Below are positions 29,364 to 40,037 of a DNA stretch of 64,000 bases, in pieces (the stretch's first letter is position 1; every line of letters begins with the position of its first letter). The position numbers and the translations under genes were made by a program. The notes beneath the pieces were generated by a model. The model was not told where the DNA came from. It searched no databases and saw only the letters and a program-made list of their open reading frames with translations. Source of the stretch: Vitellaria paradoxa (Eukaryota; Streptophyta; Magnoliopsida; Ericales; Sapotaceae). The stretch is from assembly GCA_019916065.1 (NCBI GenBank), contig CM034233.1:41766862-41830861 (forward strand). The letters are read 5' to 3'.

Positions 29364-30687
29364 TGTAATATCCCGAAAAATTTGTATTAATATAAATTGG
29401 TGATTTTAACAAGTTTTGGATATGATCATATGTTATTTTAATCAATTATAGTCATTAAGGATGGTAATTGTTAAGATTTTGAAAGATATAAGCCAAACTT
29501 TCGAACTTAGACACATTTGGCAAAAGTGAGTAGTGCGAGCACCTGGGTTGTTCATGCGGGTGCCTGGAGGCCATGTGCAGGCACCCGAACTATATGACAG
29601 CTTGATGGACATTCTACTCAGCTGCTTTTCAGACGACAGTCTCTTTAGCTTAGGCTAGGGTGATGGGGGGGAGAGGAGGAGGTTCCTATATTATCCTTGG
29701 AGGCCAAGCCAAAATCTTATATATGTATAGATGAAAGAGAAGAGAGTGAGAGTTTAGATTGGGAAAGAGAGAACTTGGAGCCGAGAGTGAACATAGGGGA
29801 CTCAAACTTGGTAAGTGGATTCTAAACTCAACCAAATCTCAATTGCTTTTACAAATATGAAATTGAACATGCCATGAATACATTTATGTGGTTGATTTGT
29901 TATAAGGATCAAAGGTTGAGTAGTTTGGTCTACTCAAAATTTGAAAGCCGGAACCGAGAAACTCTCTGCTTTGTGTCCATCTTTTGAGCCTCGAGGTAGG
30001 GATTTTAAGCCTAAAAACTTTCATCGTATGAAGCTTTACCTTTAAAAAAAAAAAAAAAGAGGCCTAAAAACAGCATGTATAACCTTTAAAGAGGTTAGGG
30101 ATGTGATCTTCTTAAGTGGTTATAGTTCTAAGAGCATAAAACTATGGTTTAATCCTGCCTATGAATGTATATGTTTTGTATGTATATGTTGATCAAATTT
30201 TGAGAGTAGGAATCTGTTGTTCATTGATAACTTTAATTGTTGGATATATTAAGTACTAATGAGCATGGAAATAATGGAGATATGGAATTTTAGACCAAAA
30301 TTAGTGATGTTAGAAGATTGGAACTGAACACATTAAAAACCAGTAGAGGGACCAGAATAGAATATACGTATCTAGGCTCGTGTTGGCACCCAGGGCTACT
30401 ATGCAAGCCTCTCGAGCAGCTCGCGAGAGCCCAGTTTTCCTCCAGAATGCTACCTTGTACCCTTGTTTGTATGTTTGCATATTATAGGTCATTTAATTGA
30501 TGATGATTTATTGGCATTGATGAAAAGAATATGATTATTGCATGAATGTGACTTTAGACTAAGTTAATAGTATGGTGAAATGCTTAAATTACTTAAAATA
30601 TGCTAATATGTAATTAGTACGTAAAGAGATAATTGAATTGTTTATTATTGTGATAGATTTAAATGAGAGAATAAGATAAGTATAAAT
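29364..30687 (+). mobile_element. Truncated LTR, same family as the solo LTR at 52175
   Basis: Starts TGTAATATCCCGAAAAATTTGTATTA and shares ordered landmarks with 52175-55079: GATATAAGCCAAA, paired GCACC/GGTGCC motifs (29540-29590), TCTCGGTTCCGG-like sequence and TTGAGCCTCGAGGTAGGGATTTTAAGC. Only about the first 1.3 kb of the 2.9-kb LTR is present. The 3' part has been lost at the junction with the LINE at 30724. Confidence 0.7.
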
Positions 30688-30723
30688 TTTACTTACCAAA
30701 AAGAAAAAAACATAAGTATAAAT
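30676..30723 (+). mobile_element. Micro-LINE insertion (24 bp) with 12-bp TSD
   Basis: ATAAGTATAAAT at 30676-30687 is repeated exactly at 30712-30723. The 24 bp between (TTTACTTACCAAAAAGAAAAAAAC) look like the extreme 3' end plus poly(A) of an L1 LINE; compare the ACTTAACTACC-poly(A) end of the element at 46700-49414. Confidence 0.65.
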
Positions 30724-31943
30724 CCATTCACACTACTTAGGTTGGGAACCTTAGGAATAAGAGCAATGGCTGTGGCATTTACCTCCTTGAGCAGATTGGA
30801 AAAGCAAAAGAAATCTTTAATTGCTTTGGAGAAGTCTTCACCCACAATGTCCCAAGTGTGCTTGAAGAAGAAAGTTGTGTAACCATCAAGTCCTGGGGCT
30901 TTGTTACTTGGAAGAGAAAACAATGTTTCCTTAACTTCCTCATCAGATACTCGAGCTTGGAGGATCTCAAGTTCGTGCTGTGGAATGGTTGTTGCCATTA
31001 TGCTAGTAGCTTGGTCCACATCCTCATCACTACTATGTGGGTGCCTAGGAGATTTCTATAGTGATTGACAATGACTCTTTCGACTTCTTCATATTCCTCA
31101 ATTCATTTCCTATTTTGATCATGAATGGAAAGTATTTTATTCCTTGAGCAATAGCTTTTAACTTTTTAATGGAAGTAATCTGTGTTCTGGTCCCCTAACT
31201 TGATTATGTTGTCTCTAGCTTTTTGTTTGAAAATGCTTCCTCAGCTAAAGCATGGTGAGTGTAATTTGCCATTACCTCTTTTTCCTCTCTTATTAAATTT
31301 GCACTAGAAGGATTCGTTTGCAACTGGGCTTGTATGGACTCCATGTGAGCTTTGACCATGCTTACTCTTTTTGTGATCTCTTCATACTTGTCTTTATTGA
31401 AGGTCTTCAAATCTGCTTTCAAGGCTTTCAATTCAGTGCAAAGTTTGAACATGGGAGTGCCTTCACCTACCTTGTCCAAGTTCTTGCAACTATCTCCTTA
31501 AACTCAAGATGCTTTGCCCAGAAATTAAAAAACTTGAATGGCTTCTTTCCTTGAGAGCATTGTTGTTTTATTTGTATTAAAGCTATGATCTGAGATGCTT
31601 GGGGGTAAAAAAATAGCTTCAGATTCCAGCTAAGTATTTAGCCAAGCTTCATTAACTAGCACTCTATCTAGTTTGCAAGCAATGGCTTTATCAAGTTGCT
31701 GTCTATTTCTCCAGATATAAAAATGAACTGTGAATCTTAATTCAAAAAGTTTCAGTGTCCTCAATGCATGAAAATAAATCTTGTGAGGCATTGACATTAA
31801 TTTGGGCTCCTCATATCTTTTCATTCTCCTCTTTTACCACATTGAAGTCTCCAACCATTACCCATGGGACATTGTCTCCAAGTGTTTTGCAATTATTAGT
31901 CAGCTCCTTCCATAATTCTTTCCTAACTGCACAGCTGTTATTA

Positions 31944-31958
31944 GCATAGATGAAGAAG
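31944..31958 (+). repeat. TSD of inserted LINE, left copy
   Basis: GCATAGATGAAGAAG, 15 bp identical to 33986-34000. Removing the insert plus one copy rejoins the endonuclease frame of the host LINE. Confidence 0.9.
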
Positions 31959-33985
31959 AAGAAGAATAATAATAAAAGCAACTTGTCTCCTAGAAGTGCC
32001 TTGAAGATTGATTTGATGAAAGCTTTCGACTCTATATCTTGGAGCCCCTTACTTGACATATTACATGCTCTTCAACTCCCACCAAAGTTTTAGACATGGA
32101 TTGAAGCTTGCATTACTTCCCCCCAGTATTCCATCTCTATGAATGGTGCTCTTGAAGGATACTTTCCAGGTGCCAAAGGGCTCAAGCAAGGCAACCCATT
32201 GTCCCCATACTTATTTTCTCTTGCAATGGAGTTCTTCACTTGGCTATTCAACAGGCTAGTGAATGAAGGAGATTACTCCTATCATCCCAAATGTCTTGAT
32301 CCAGCCATCACCCATATATGCTTTGCGGATGATTTATTCATCTTGTGCACTCCTAATGTCTTAACTTTCAAGATTATTCAAGCTGCCCTTTAAGAGTTTC
32401 ATAAGTATTCTGGGCTTAAGCCAAATGAAAGGAAAAGCAAGATCTACATCTCGAGAATTAGCCAAGAAGAGAAGCATAGCCTTTGTTCCATTGTCAAGTT
32501 CTAACTTGGGGAGCTACGGGTTAAGTACCTAGGAGTCCCCCCTTATCTCAACCAAGCTCAAGTACGAGGATTGTAAGGAGCTCATTGGAAAAATCACCAA
32601 GAAAGTGAAAGTGAAGAGTTGGACTTCCAAATGCCTATCTTATGTGGGAAGACTGGTGCTCATCAAGTCTATACTTTTTAGCATCCAAATCTATTGGAGC
32701 CTCCATTTTATCTTGCCAAAGAAAGTATGTAATTCTGTTGAGCATATTCTACGTAGATTTCTATGGTCAGGTGCTGAATGAAGAAATGGGGAAGGTAGCT
32801 TAGAGTGATGTTTGCCTACCAAAAAATGGAGGCTTGGGCAGTCGAAAAATTCATGAATGGAATAAAGCATCCATGTTAAGACATATATGGTCTTTGTGCT
32901 CTAACAGTCAATCCCTTTGGGTGGTATAGTGTAAGTCTAATCTTCTCAAGGGAAGATGCTTTTGGAAAATTAAACCTCCATCAGATTGCTATTGGAATTA
33001 AAGAAACTACTTAGTCTACGAAGAGAAGCTACTAGCATATCCAAGTACAAAGTGGGTAAAGGTGATTCTCTCTCTCTCTAGTACTCTAATTGGCATCCTA
33101 AAGGTCCCTTAATTCCTAAATATGGTCAAAGAATTGCATATGATGCTAATTTGTCAAGGAATGCGAAAGTTTCTAGTGTGATCCGGAATGAGTAATGGAG
33201 ATGGCCATTTCCAAACACTTGGGAGCTCTGGGAAATAATTCTGGAAAGTCCACTAGATTATTAACCAAACTCAATCACAGAAGATGAATTCATATGGACG
33301 GCTTCAAGAGCAAAAAGTTATAAAGCTGCAGCTATTTGGAAAGCTATACAGGAGCATGCTTCAATGGTACATTGGCATAGTCTCCTATGGTTCCCCAATC
33401 ATATCCCTTAATGTATTTTCATCTTGTGGCTTACTATCAAAGGAAGGCTCATTACCAAAGATAAACTTATACCATGGGGAATGAGTGTTGACCCACTTTG
33501 TGCACTTTGTGAGCAAAGTAATGAAAACATGGATCACCTTTTCTTCATTTGTCCATTTTCAACTGAGGTAAGGAAAGTTATCTTACAAAAATGCCTCTTA
33601 TCCAAATTTGTCCAACCGTGGAAGGAGGAAATTGCATAGGCTATGGGAAAGTTAAGTGGGAATGGCATACGCAAAAGAATATGTAAACTTGCTTGGGCAG
33701 CTATGGTATACCACATTTGTAAGGAAAGGAATGCTAAAGTTTTCAATGCCTCTCTTCGTCAGTCCCCTGTGTCATCAAGGCAATTATGCATAAAGTAAAA
33801 ATTAGATGTTCTCATCTTCCTATACCAAAGAACTCTAATGTAGATAAGGTTTTTTGTAATAGTTGGGAGATTCCCTTTGCTGTTACTTAGATTGTAATAT
33901 GATGGTATGCCCCCAAAATGATGTAAATATTAAATTTCTCTCATTAGTCTAAATTATACTTAATTACCCCCCCCAAAAAAAAAAA
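31959..33985 (+). mobile_element. 5'-truncated LINE nested in the older LINE
   Basis: Plus-strand L1 ORF2 fragment from the RT palm onward: LKIDLMKAFDSISW, GLKQGNPLSPYLFSLAME, the catalytic CFADDLFIL (about 32325), KYLGVP, and a zf-RVT end IWLTIKGRLITKDKL...CALCEQSNENMDHLFFICPF (33424-33560). It ends in ACTTAATTACC, a C-run and a 12-nt A-tract. Flanked by a perfect 15-bp TSD. Numerous stops and frameshifts. The opposite orientation to the host is explained by nesting, not by 5' inversion. Confidence 0.9.
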
Positions 33986-34772
33986 GCATAGATGAAGAAG
34001 GCATGAAACTTAATTGAGCAAGCCTTGTGGAATATCTTATAATATAGGAGCTATTAGGAGTTACTCAAAATCTGCAAGTCAAGAACCGAGGGATCCCACA
34101 AAAGAATAATCCTAGCAGCATTTGATGTATCAGAATTACCAAAATATTCAAAATTCTAGTTTATGGATTTACACACCTTCTACAGGTTGAAGTGTCTAAC
34201 CTTAGGCTCAATGATACGAAAGAGGCTTAGAGAATTCTCCTGAATAAATTTCCTAGCTTCCATCTATTTTAAGGTGCTAATTAGCACCTCTTATGTTCCA
34301 TGCTGCGAATTTCATTGCAGTAGGGGAGGGGAAGAGGCTTTAGCCTGCGTTTCCTTCTATAAGGATGAATTCTTGAATTTAGCTTTCTTCTTCTTAGATG
34401 ATTGCTCACTGGACTGAGATAAATTCTTCCTTGCTTTAACATTACTTGTCGAGCTACTAGTATGAGGAGGGTTTTCATTGGGTTCATTTGGGGGAATGAT
34501 CAGGCAAGATGATGATTCATTAAGAATGCTTACTTTCTGGGTGGCTCAATGGTAGGTTTGGCATTGGATGGCAACAGGTTAAATTCAGTGAGCTGGCTTT
34601 CTTCCTTGTAGGGCACTGCTTTAGTTATCGTAGGCTGCACCATACTGTCATCAATCGCAAGTGGACTAACTTCAAGGGGCTGCATACCTTCATCCTGTTT
34701 AAGAACAAGTATACTTTGTTTAACTTCATTGTTCTCAAATTTAAAGATAAAGACCCCGGCTCTTAGTAAGTA

Positions 34773-36160
34773 TTAGGTATTGCCCGTGCCAACGGCACGA
34801 AATCATAATTTAACTTGTAAAGAACTTAAATATAAATTTGTAATTAAAATAAATTTATATAAAAAATTGTAAATATAACTTAGATACAATCTAAAATGAA
34901 AAAAAATAAAAAAAAATAATTTTAATCATTAAATAAATAAAAAAGAGTATCAACGTTTTTTGCATGACATCCCCTTCTTCTCTCGAGAAAAAAAAAGAAT
35001 GCCATTTCACTCAGCATCTGCCTCTCCTCACGCCACGTACACAACTATCAAATTAACAAAATAAATCAAATGAATATTATTTTTAATTTTTAATTTAAGT
35101 ACATTAGAATTAAATTTTAAATATTATTTTTTAAAACTTAGTTAACTTTATTTAATATAAGAGTATATTTTTTAACAAATAAGAGTATATTTTTTTATGT
35201 AAAGTGATTGAAAAATAACTAAAGTGGAGAGGAAAAATAATTCTGACTAATAAATAAATTTAACAATTAAAAATATAACAAATTTAAATTCTTTAAAATT
35301 AATTATTATATAATAAATTAATTATTCTAATTTGTATGTATTTTAAATAAAAAAATTCTATTTTCTAATGGCATTGGTACGCTGTTAATGAAGTTCATTC
35401 CGTGTTACTTAATTAGTGATGAGGACTTAAATATATATTTTTTAAAATATATATATTTTTAATTATTATTTTAATTCAAATCATTATTATATGTATTTTA
35501 AAATATTTGACCATGGTTGAAAGTTGAGAGAGTATAAAATATATGATGAAAAAAAATGATATATAATAATATAAAATATAGTAAACTGTTAGTTATAAAA
35601 TTCAAAGAGATTTCAGACGTTTGATTTACTTATATAACTTTATAAAAATTTCCCATTCAAATAAAAAACTCAATTTACTTATAAAAGAAAAAAAATTACC
35701 AAAAAAACTCTTTTCAATTAAAAAAAAGAAAACTTCCCCACCCCCAACAAACCCAAACCCCCTCTCTTCTCTCTCACACATCATCTCTCCCCAATTCCCT
35801 CTCTCTCTCCCCCCTCTGACACGCCCCCAACCCCCTCTCTCCTCTCTGCCATCACTCTTTCAACCCTCTTTCTCTCTCTCTCCTGTCTCTGACACGCCCC
35901 CAACTCCTTCTCTCCTCTCTCTCACCTCCCATCCTGCTCCTCTCTCTCTCTCTTGTCCCATCACTCCCCCAACCCCCTTTCTCTCTCTCCCCCATCTGAC
36001 ACGCCCCTAACCCCCCATCCTCCCCTATTTTTTCTCCCCCCCAACACTCACTCTAGAACGCCACAAATTTAATCTCAGTCGCTAAATGCTTCTTCAAATA
36101 AATCATAACCGTTGATGCCATGTCATATTTTTAAAACACTAAGCTTCCTTGTAATATAGA
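34773..36160 (-). mobile_element. Non-autonomous Helitron, 1.39 kb
   Basis: On the minus strand it begins TCTATATTACAAGG (36160) after a host A. It ends with the hairpin CGTGCCGTTGGCACG, then GGCAATAC and CTAA (34773) before a host T. This is the Helitron signature: TC start, 3' hairpin, CTRR end and A|T insertion without TSD. Removing 34773-36160 restores an open DUF4283 frame in the host LINE, which fixes both ends to the base. The interior is AT-rich with a C/T-rich block at 35740-36040. No Rep/helicase ORF. Confidence 0.88.
35740..36050 (+). repeat. C/T-rich low-complexity tract in the Helitron
   Basis: Repeated CTCTCTCT and CCCCAACCCCC runs with recurrent 'TCTGACACGCCCC' (about 35814, 35887 and 35995) suggest a degenerate tandem repeat. 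The Pro/Ser-rich reading frame across it is not a gene. Confidence 0.7.
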
Positions 36161-36420
36161 TAACTCAATACTCCTAAAAGATTTCCACCTTTTCTCTACG
36201 AATTGCTTCATCTGATTGAATGAAGGCTTTAATCAGAGAACATATCCAATAAGGGAATTCTCCCATTGGATTATCTCATTTGCAATTTCATCTTCTATGA
36301 AACTAATGGTTAGAGCATTTTCTTGATGGGTAGGCTGGATATATTCTAAGGTAAGCCCATCTTCTTTAAGTTTATCTTAAGCAAATAACTGAGCCCACTT
36401 TAAACTGGGTTGAATATTAA

Positions 36421-36680
36421 GGCATTGTTTGGGAAAATTAGCATATGCTAATGGTAGCTAAAAAAAGTTAGACTAGTAGTTAGCTAAAAAAGTTAGCTAA
36501 TTTTGTGTTTGGGAAGGAAAAAAAGTTACTTTTTTTTAGGTTGTTAACTTATAAGGATAAATTGACATTTTTATCCTAAAAAATTTAAAAGAATATTAGA
36601 ATATAAGAGGATAAAAAAGTCCAACCACTATTGAAGTAGTCATTTGCACATGCTAATAGTTACTCTTCCCAAACGATGCC
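36421..36680. mobile_element. PIF/Harbinger (Tourist-like) MITE, 260 bp
   Basis: TIR GGCATTGTTTGGGAA at the left and its inverse with one mismatch at the right (36666-36680). TSD TAA at 36418-36420 and 36681-36683. Precise removal keeps the host ORF1 reading frame. No ORF. AT-rich interior with short internal repeats of AGTTAGCTA. Confidence 0.88.
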
Positions 36681-37469
36681 TAACTTTCGAGTCAGCTGGG
36701 CCAATGTGGTTTGTGAGGGAGGGAAATTCTGAGCCATCTTTGAAATTCAAATGCTGAGAGCATTGCCCAGCAGTCATCAAGGAGCCACTGTTATCCAGTT
36801 TACTCTTTTGGCTCTCGGTTATAAGAGAGTTGTGCTTAGGAGACAATTTACTTGCTAGGATTGACTGGCTGCTTGCTGCAAGGCCACATATTATACTTTG
36901 CACTGTATGGGTCATAATTTTGATCAGGTACGCTCGGCTTGTATTTCTTATCGTGGTCATCAATGGTTGCCTTCTTCTGGACGCTCTTTTCGGCCTCCAT
37001 CTTTGAGGTGTGCTTCTCCTCTTCTCCACTAGTGTTAGGCTTACGTACATACACTGCAGCCACTGGAGTTTACCATGATAGCTCTTGCTTGCCTACTGGT
37101 CAAATTCTTCCATCTGGTAATGAATTCCCCAAGTCAACTGCTGCTTAGAAGTCTGCTTCACCATTAATGACAGTTATACCGTCTGTTTCAGTGTTATGGA
37201 CTTCACTTTTTGTCTCCATTGCTTCTTTTTCAAGGTGATGGTTGTTCGCCTCCTTAGCCGTTGCCATATCAGAGACTTAGGCTTCTTTCAGCTTAAGAAT
37301 CTCAGCTCGTAGTTCTTCAATACTACAGCTATATTGTTGACCTTTGTTGGGCGAAGATGGGAGAGAACGAAACATTACCTGGACACATCTTTGCCTTATA
37401 GATTAAAAGGAACATTGGACAGAATAGGAGTAGATGAAACATCCACAAATTCCTTATCTAAACCTATAC

Positions 37470-38354
37470 TGTTAGTGTTTGTATAGTTTTTTGATTGGCA
37501 ATTCTCGAGCAAACACTTTGATTATATTTTGTTTCCTACAATGTCACATTGTTGGTCAATTTGTTCACAAACATAAGCTAAAGAATGTTTGTGAATATTG
37601 GAATCTGGTTGGGAGAGTGTTTGGTAAAGAGGAGGTTGCTACTACGTTCAAGCCTTAGGTTCTGTTCTCTGTTTTTTATGAGAAAACAGGTTCTTGAGTA
37701 TGAGCAGGGAAGCTCTTGCCCAAGAGCTTCCCCTGACTGACGTGCAGAAATTCTTTAACTGAACCTAAGTGACCTTTTTACCCCTCTTCTGTGATATAAA
37801 AAGGAAAGTTTTTCTTTTCAGACCTAAGCTTTTTTCCTGCGCAGCTCACTCTTTCTTCTTAAGGCAAAAAGCTGGGAGGATGACCTAGGGCTTGGATCTC
37901 ATCCAACGTCAAGGTGTCCCCTTACTATCTTTGGCAACAATCTAACTCTCTGAAGCTCAGATCTGTGGTGTGAGATCAGATTCGGGAGCTTACTCTTCAA
38001 GGATTGAAGGCTGGAATCTTCATGGGTTGAGGTGAGTTGTGGGTAGTCTAGCAACCAAGGTTAGGAGAGTGTGATGTACGAGTAGATCAATGATTTCTTG
38101 GTTGGGAAAACTTGTATAACTCTTCTTTGATACCTTGTAACCTCATTTCTATTTAGTGAAGATATTTGGGCTGATCCACTTAAGGATCCGGGGTTGTTTC
38201 TCCTTTAAGTTCAAAGGAGTTTTTCCATAGTTAACAAAATTCTTGTGTCCTTGTGATGGATGTTTATTTTGAGTAGATTTGTTGTTATGGATGTTAGTTA
38301 ATATCAGTCTTGTACTGCTTTATTTCAACACCTGAGAGAGTTTTGGGAATTTCA
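37470..38354 (+). repeat. Copia 5' LTR (885 bp)
   Basis: Starts TGTTAGTGTTTGTATAG and ends GGGAATTTCA, three bases before the PBS. The first ~250 bp are nearly identical to 42904-43146. A TATA motif lies at 37795. Confidence 0.9.
37795..37804 (+). promoter_or_regulatory. Probable TATA box of copia LTR
   Basis: TATAAAAAGG about 325 bp into the LTR, followed by a C/T-rich stretch suitable for a start site. Confidence 0.55.
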
Positions 38355-38356
38355 AT

Positions 38357-38368
38357 TGGTATCAGAGC
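38357..38368 (+). promoter_or_regulatory. Copia primer binding site (initiator tRNA-Met)
   Basis: TGGTATCAGAGC directly downstream of the LTR end, the canonical plant copia PBS complementary to tRNA-iMet. Confidence 0.92.
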
Positions 38369-38417
38369 GGTGGGTGCTCTTTGTTGAGTTAGACTTTCTG
38401 TCTAAGAGTAGATCCAA

Positions 38418-40037
38418 ATGTTGTCCATGGATAATCAAAGGGAAGGTCAGTCCACTGTTAGGCCACCGTTTCTAGATGGATCAAACTACCACTACTGGAA
38501 AACTAGGATGAGAGCAATTCTCAAGTCAATTGATGAAAAAGTCTGGAATTCTGTTGTTGATGGCTAGAGGTCTCCTACTGTGAGTGATACAGATCTAGCT
38601 CTCAAAGCCAAACGGGATTAGACTGCAGCAGACAATGAAGCAGCTGGCTGGAATAGCAAGGCTCTCAATGCAATATTCTGTAGTGTATCTCAGGATGAGT
38701 TTAGAAGGATATCGAATTGTGAAATAGCCAAAGAAGCTTGGGATGTTCTGTAGGTGACATACGAGGGAACTACAGCAGTAAAGATAGCTAAGTTACAGCG
38801 ATTGACAACTGCTTTCGAGGTGATCCGAATGGGAGAAAATGAGACATTTGATCAATTCTATATAAAGCTTAGTGATATTATCAACTCTTCAGCAAATCTT
38901 GGAGAAACTATTTCTCAATCGAAAATTGTGCGGAAGATACTTCGCTCTTTGCCTGATCGATTTCAGCCAAAGGTTACGGCTATTGAGGAGAGCAAAGATG
39001 TTGATCAGATGAGGGTTGAAGAGTTAGTTGGATCCTTACAAACTTATGAAGTTAACTTTAGTCAGAACAAAAGAAACAAAGGGATAGCCTTAAATAGCAT
39101 CTGTGAAGAAGACAGTGAAGAAGCTGAACATTCAAAAGTCAGTGCTAATGATATTGCCTTCTTGGTAAAGAAATTTAAAAGTTTCTCTAAGAAGTCTCCT
39201 TTCAATAAACCCTCAAAATTCAACAAGGAAAAGAAAAAGAGGATTGGTGAAGGATATGTAAGCTACAAGAAACAACCAAAGACTGGAGAAAAGCAATGCT
39301 TTGAGTGCAAAGGTTATGGACATTTTGCAAATGAGTGTGCAAATAGACAGAAGAGAAAAAATCAAAAAGTCCTTGCTGCAACTTGGGATGATGAGAAGGA
39401 GTCTGATAGTGATGGAAACCAAGATGAAGAAGAGTCATCCGGGTCAGAAGATAATTCCTCACAAGTGTTAGCTTTTATGGTCGGAGTTAATGAAGACAAG
39501 TCAAGAGAGAAAGTTGAGTCAAAGAGCTCTTTGCAAAACTCACCAGTGGAGGACATGATGAGTTGCTCGGAATCTGATTCTGATGTGGATGTGCAAGAAG
39601 AATTTGAAGAATTGCAAGAAAAGTACAATGAACTGTATAAACAAAGCATTGTATTTGCTAAACACAAGGCAAAAGCCCTTGCTAAATTGAATGAAGTTGA
39701 AAAAGAAAAGGAAGAGTTGGCTAGTCAACTTGAAGAATTTATAGTTAAGAATGGTGAATTGGAAGGACTGATTAAGAGTTTGAAGGAGAATGAAGAAAGA
39801 CTGATGTCCTTGAATGGTTCACTTGAGAAGGAACTTGTGTGTTTGAATGAAAGAGTAGCAATGTCCACGAATACATTCAAGAAATGGGAATCGTGCACCA
39901 AAAGACTTGATGAAATCTTGGAGGCTCAAAGGTCTTCTAATGATAGAACTGGGCTGGGCTGTGTTGAAGAGGATTTACCACCAACTCTTCAAAGAAAGTC
40001 CCATCAAGTTTGTTTCAGCAGCTGGTTTGGCAGTTGA
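38418..40037 (+). pseudogene. Copia gag with zinc knuckle and long coiled coil
   Basis: ATG 38418 (MLSMDNQREGQSTVRPPFLDG...YWKTRMRAIL) begins a UBN2/gag_2-type capsid. Three in-frame TAG stops (38565, 38619 and 38751) replace two Trp codons and one Gln codon. The frame is then open from 38754: LRSLPDRFQPKVTAIEE, a CCHC knuckle CFECKGYGHFANEC, an acidic Ser-rich segment and an extended heptad-rich helix (about 39600-39900) ending LDEILEAQRSS..GLGC. Near 39990 a one-base indel shifts the product out of the pol frame. Capsid/nucleocapsid role in the parent element. Confidence 0.88.

Larger units (their letters stand above)
30724..34315 (-). pseudogene. LINE-1 relic ORF2 (endonuclease and RT start)
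   Basis: Minus-strand L1-type ORF2 beginning at ATG 34315 (MKFAAWNIRGAN). Readable parts: ARIILLWDPSV (34100), CAVRKELWKEL...NVPWVMVGDFNVVKEE (31830-31930), a helical linker, then EVKETLFSLPSNKAPGLDG and ATAIALIPKVPNLSSVNGF, where it ends at 30724. RT palm and C-terminus are missing. A second LINE (31959-33985) is inserted between IKFHAF and FIYANNS. Many stops. Confidence 0.85.
34281..37375 (-). pseudogene. LINE-1 relic ORF1 (DUF4283), interrupted by Helitron and MITE
   Basis: Starts at ATG 37375 (MFRSLPSSPNKGQQYSC) with a short heptad-like helix IEELRAEILKLKEA. The basic/acidic middle (TSGEEEKHTSKMEAEKSVQKK) is followed by the N-terminal half of DUF4283, read across two insertions. KWAQLFA, EYIQPTHQENALTISFIEDEI and SFNQMKQFVEKRWKSF lie between MITE and Helitron, and LLRAGVFIFKFENNEVKQ follows the Helitron. 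The second half of DUF4283 seems to be deleted. The stop TGA overlaps the ATG of ORF2 (CAATGAA, 34311-34315). At least four in-frame stops. Confidence 0.75.

Noticed and set aside
30693..33985. Twin-priming (5' inversion) of a single LINE
   Set aside because: Opposite-strand halves suggested it, but a perfect TSD around 31959-33985 and the host LINE frame resuming beyond 34000 show nested insertion.
35621..36010. 129-codon Pro/Ser-rich ORF
   Set aside because: Lies on the C/T-rich low-complexity tract of the Helitron. Translation is a by-product of simple repeats.
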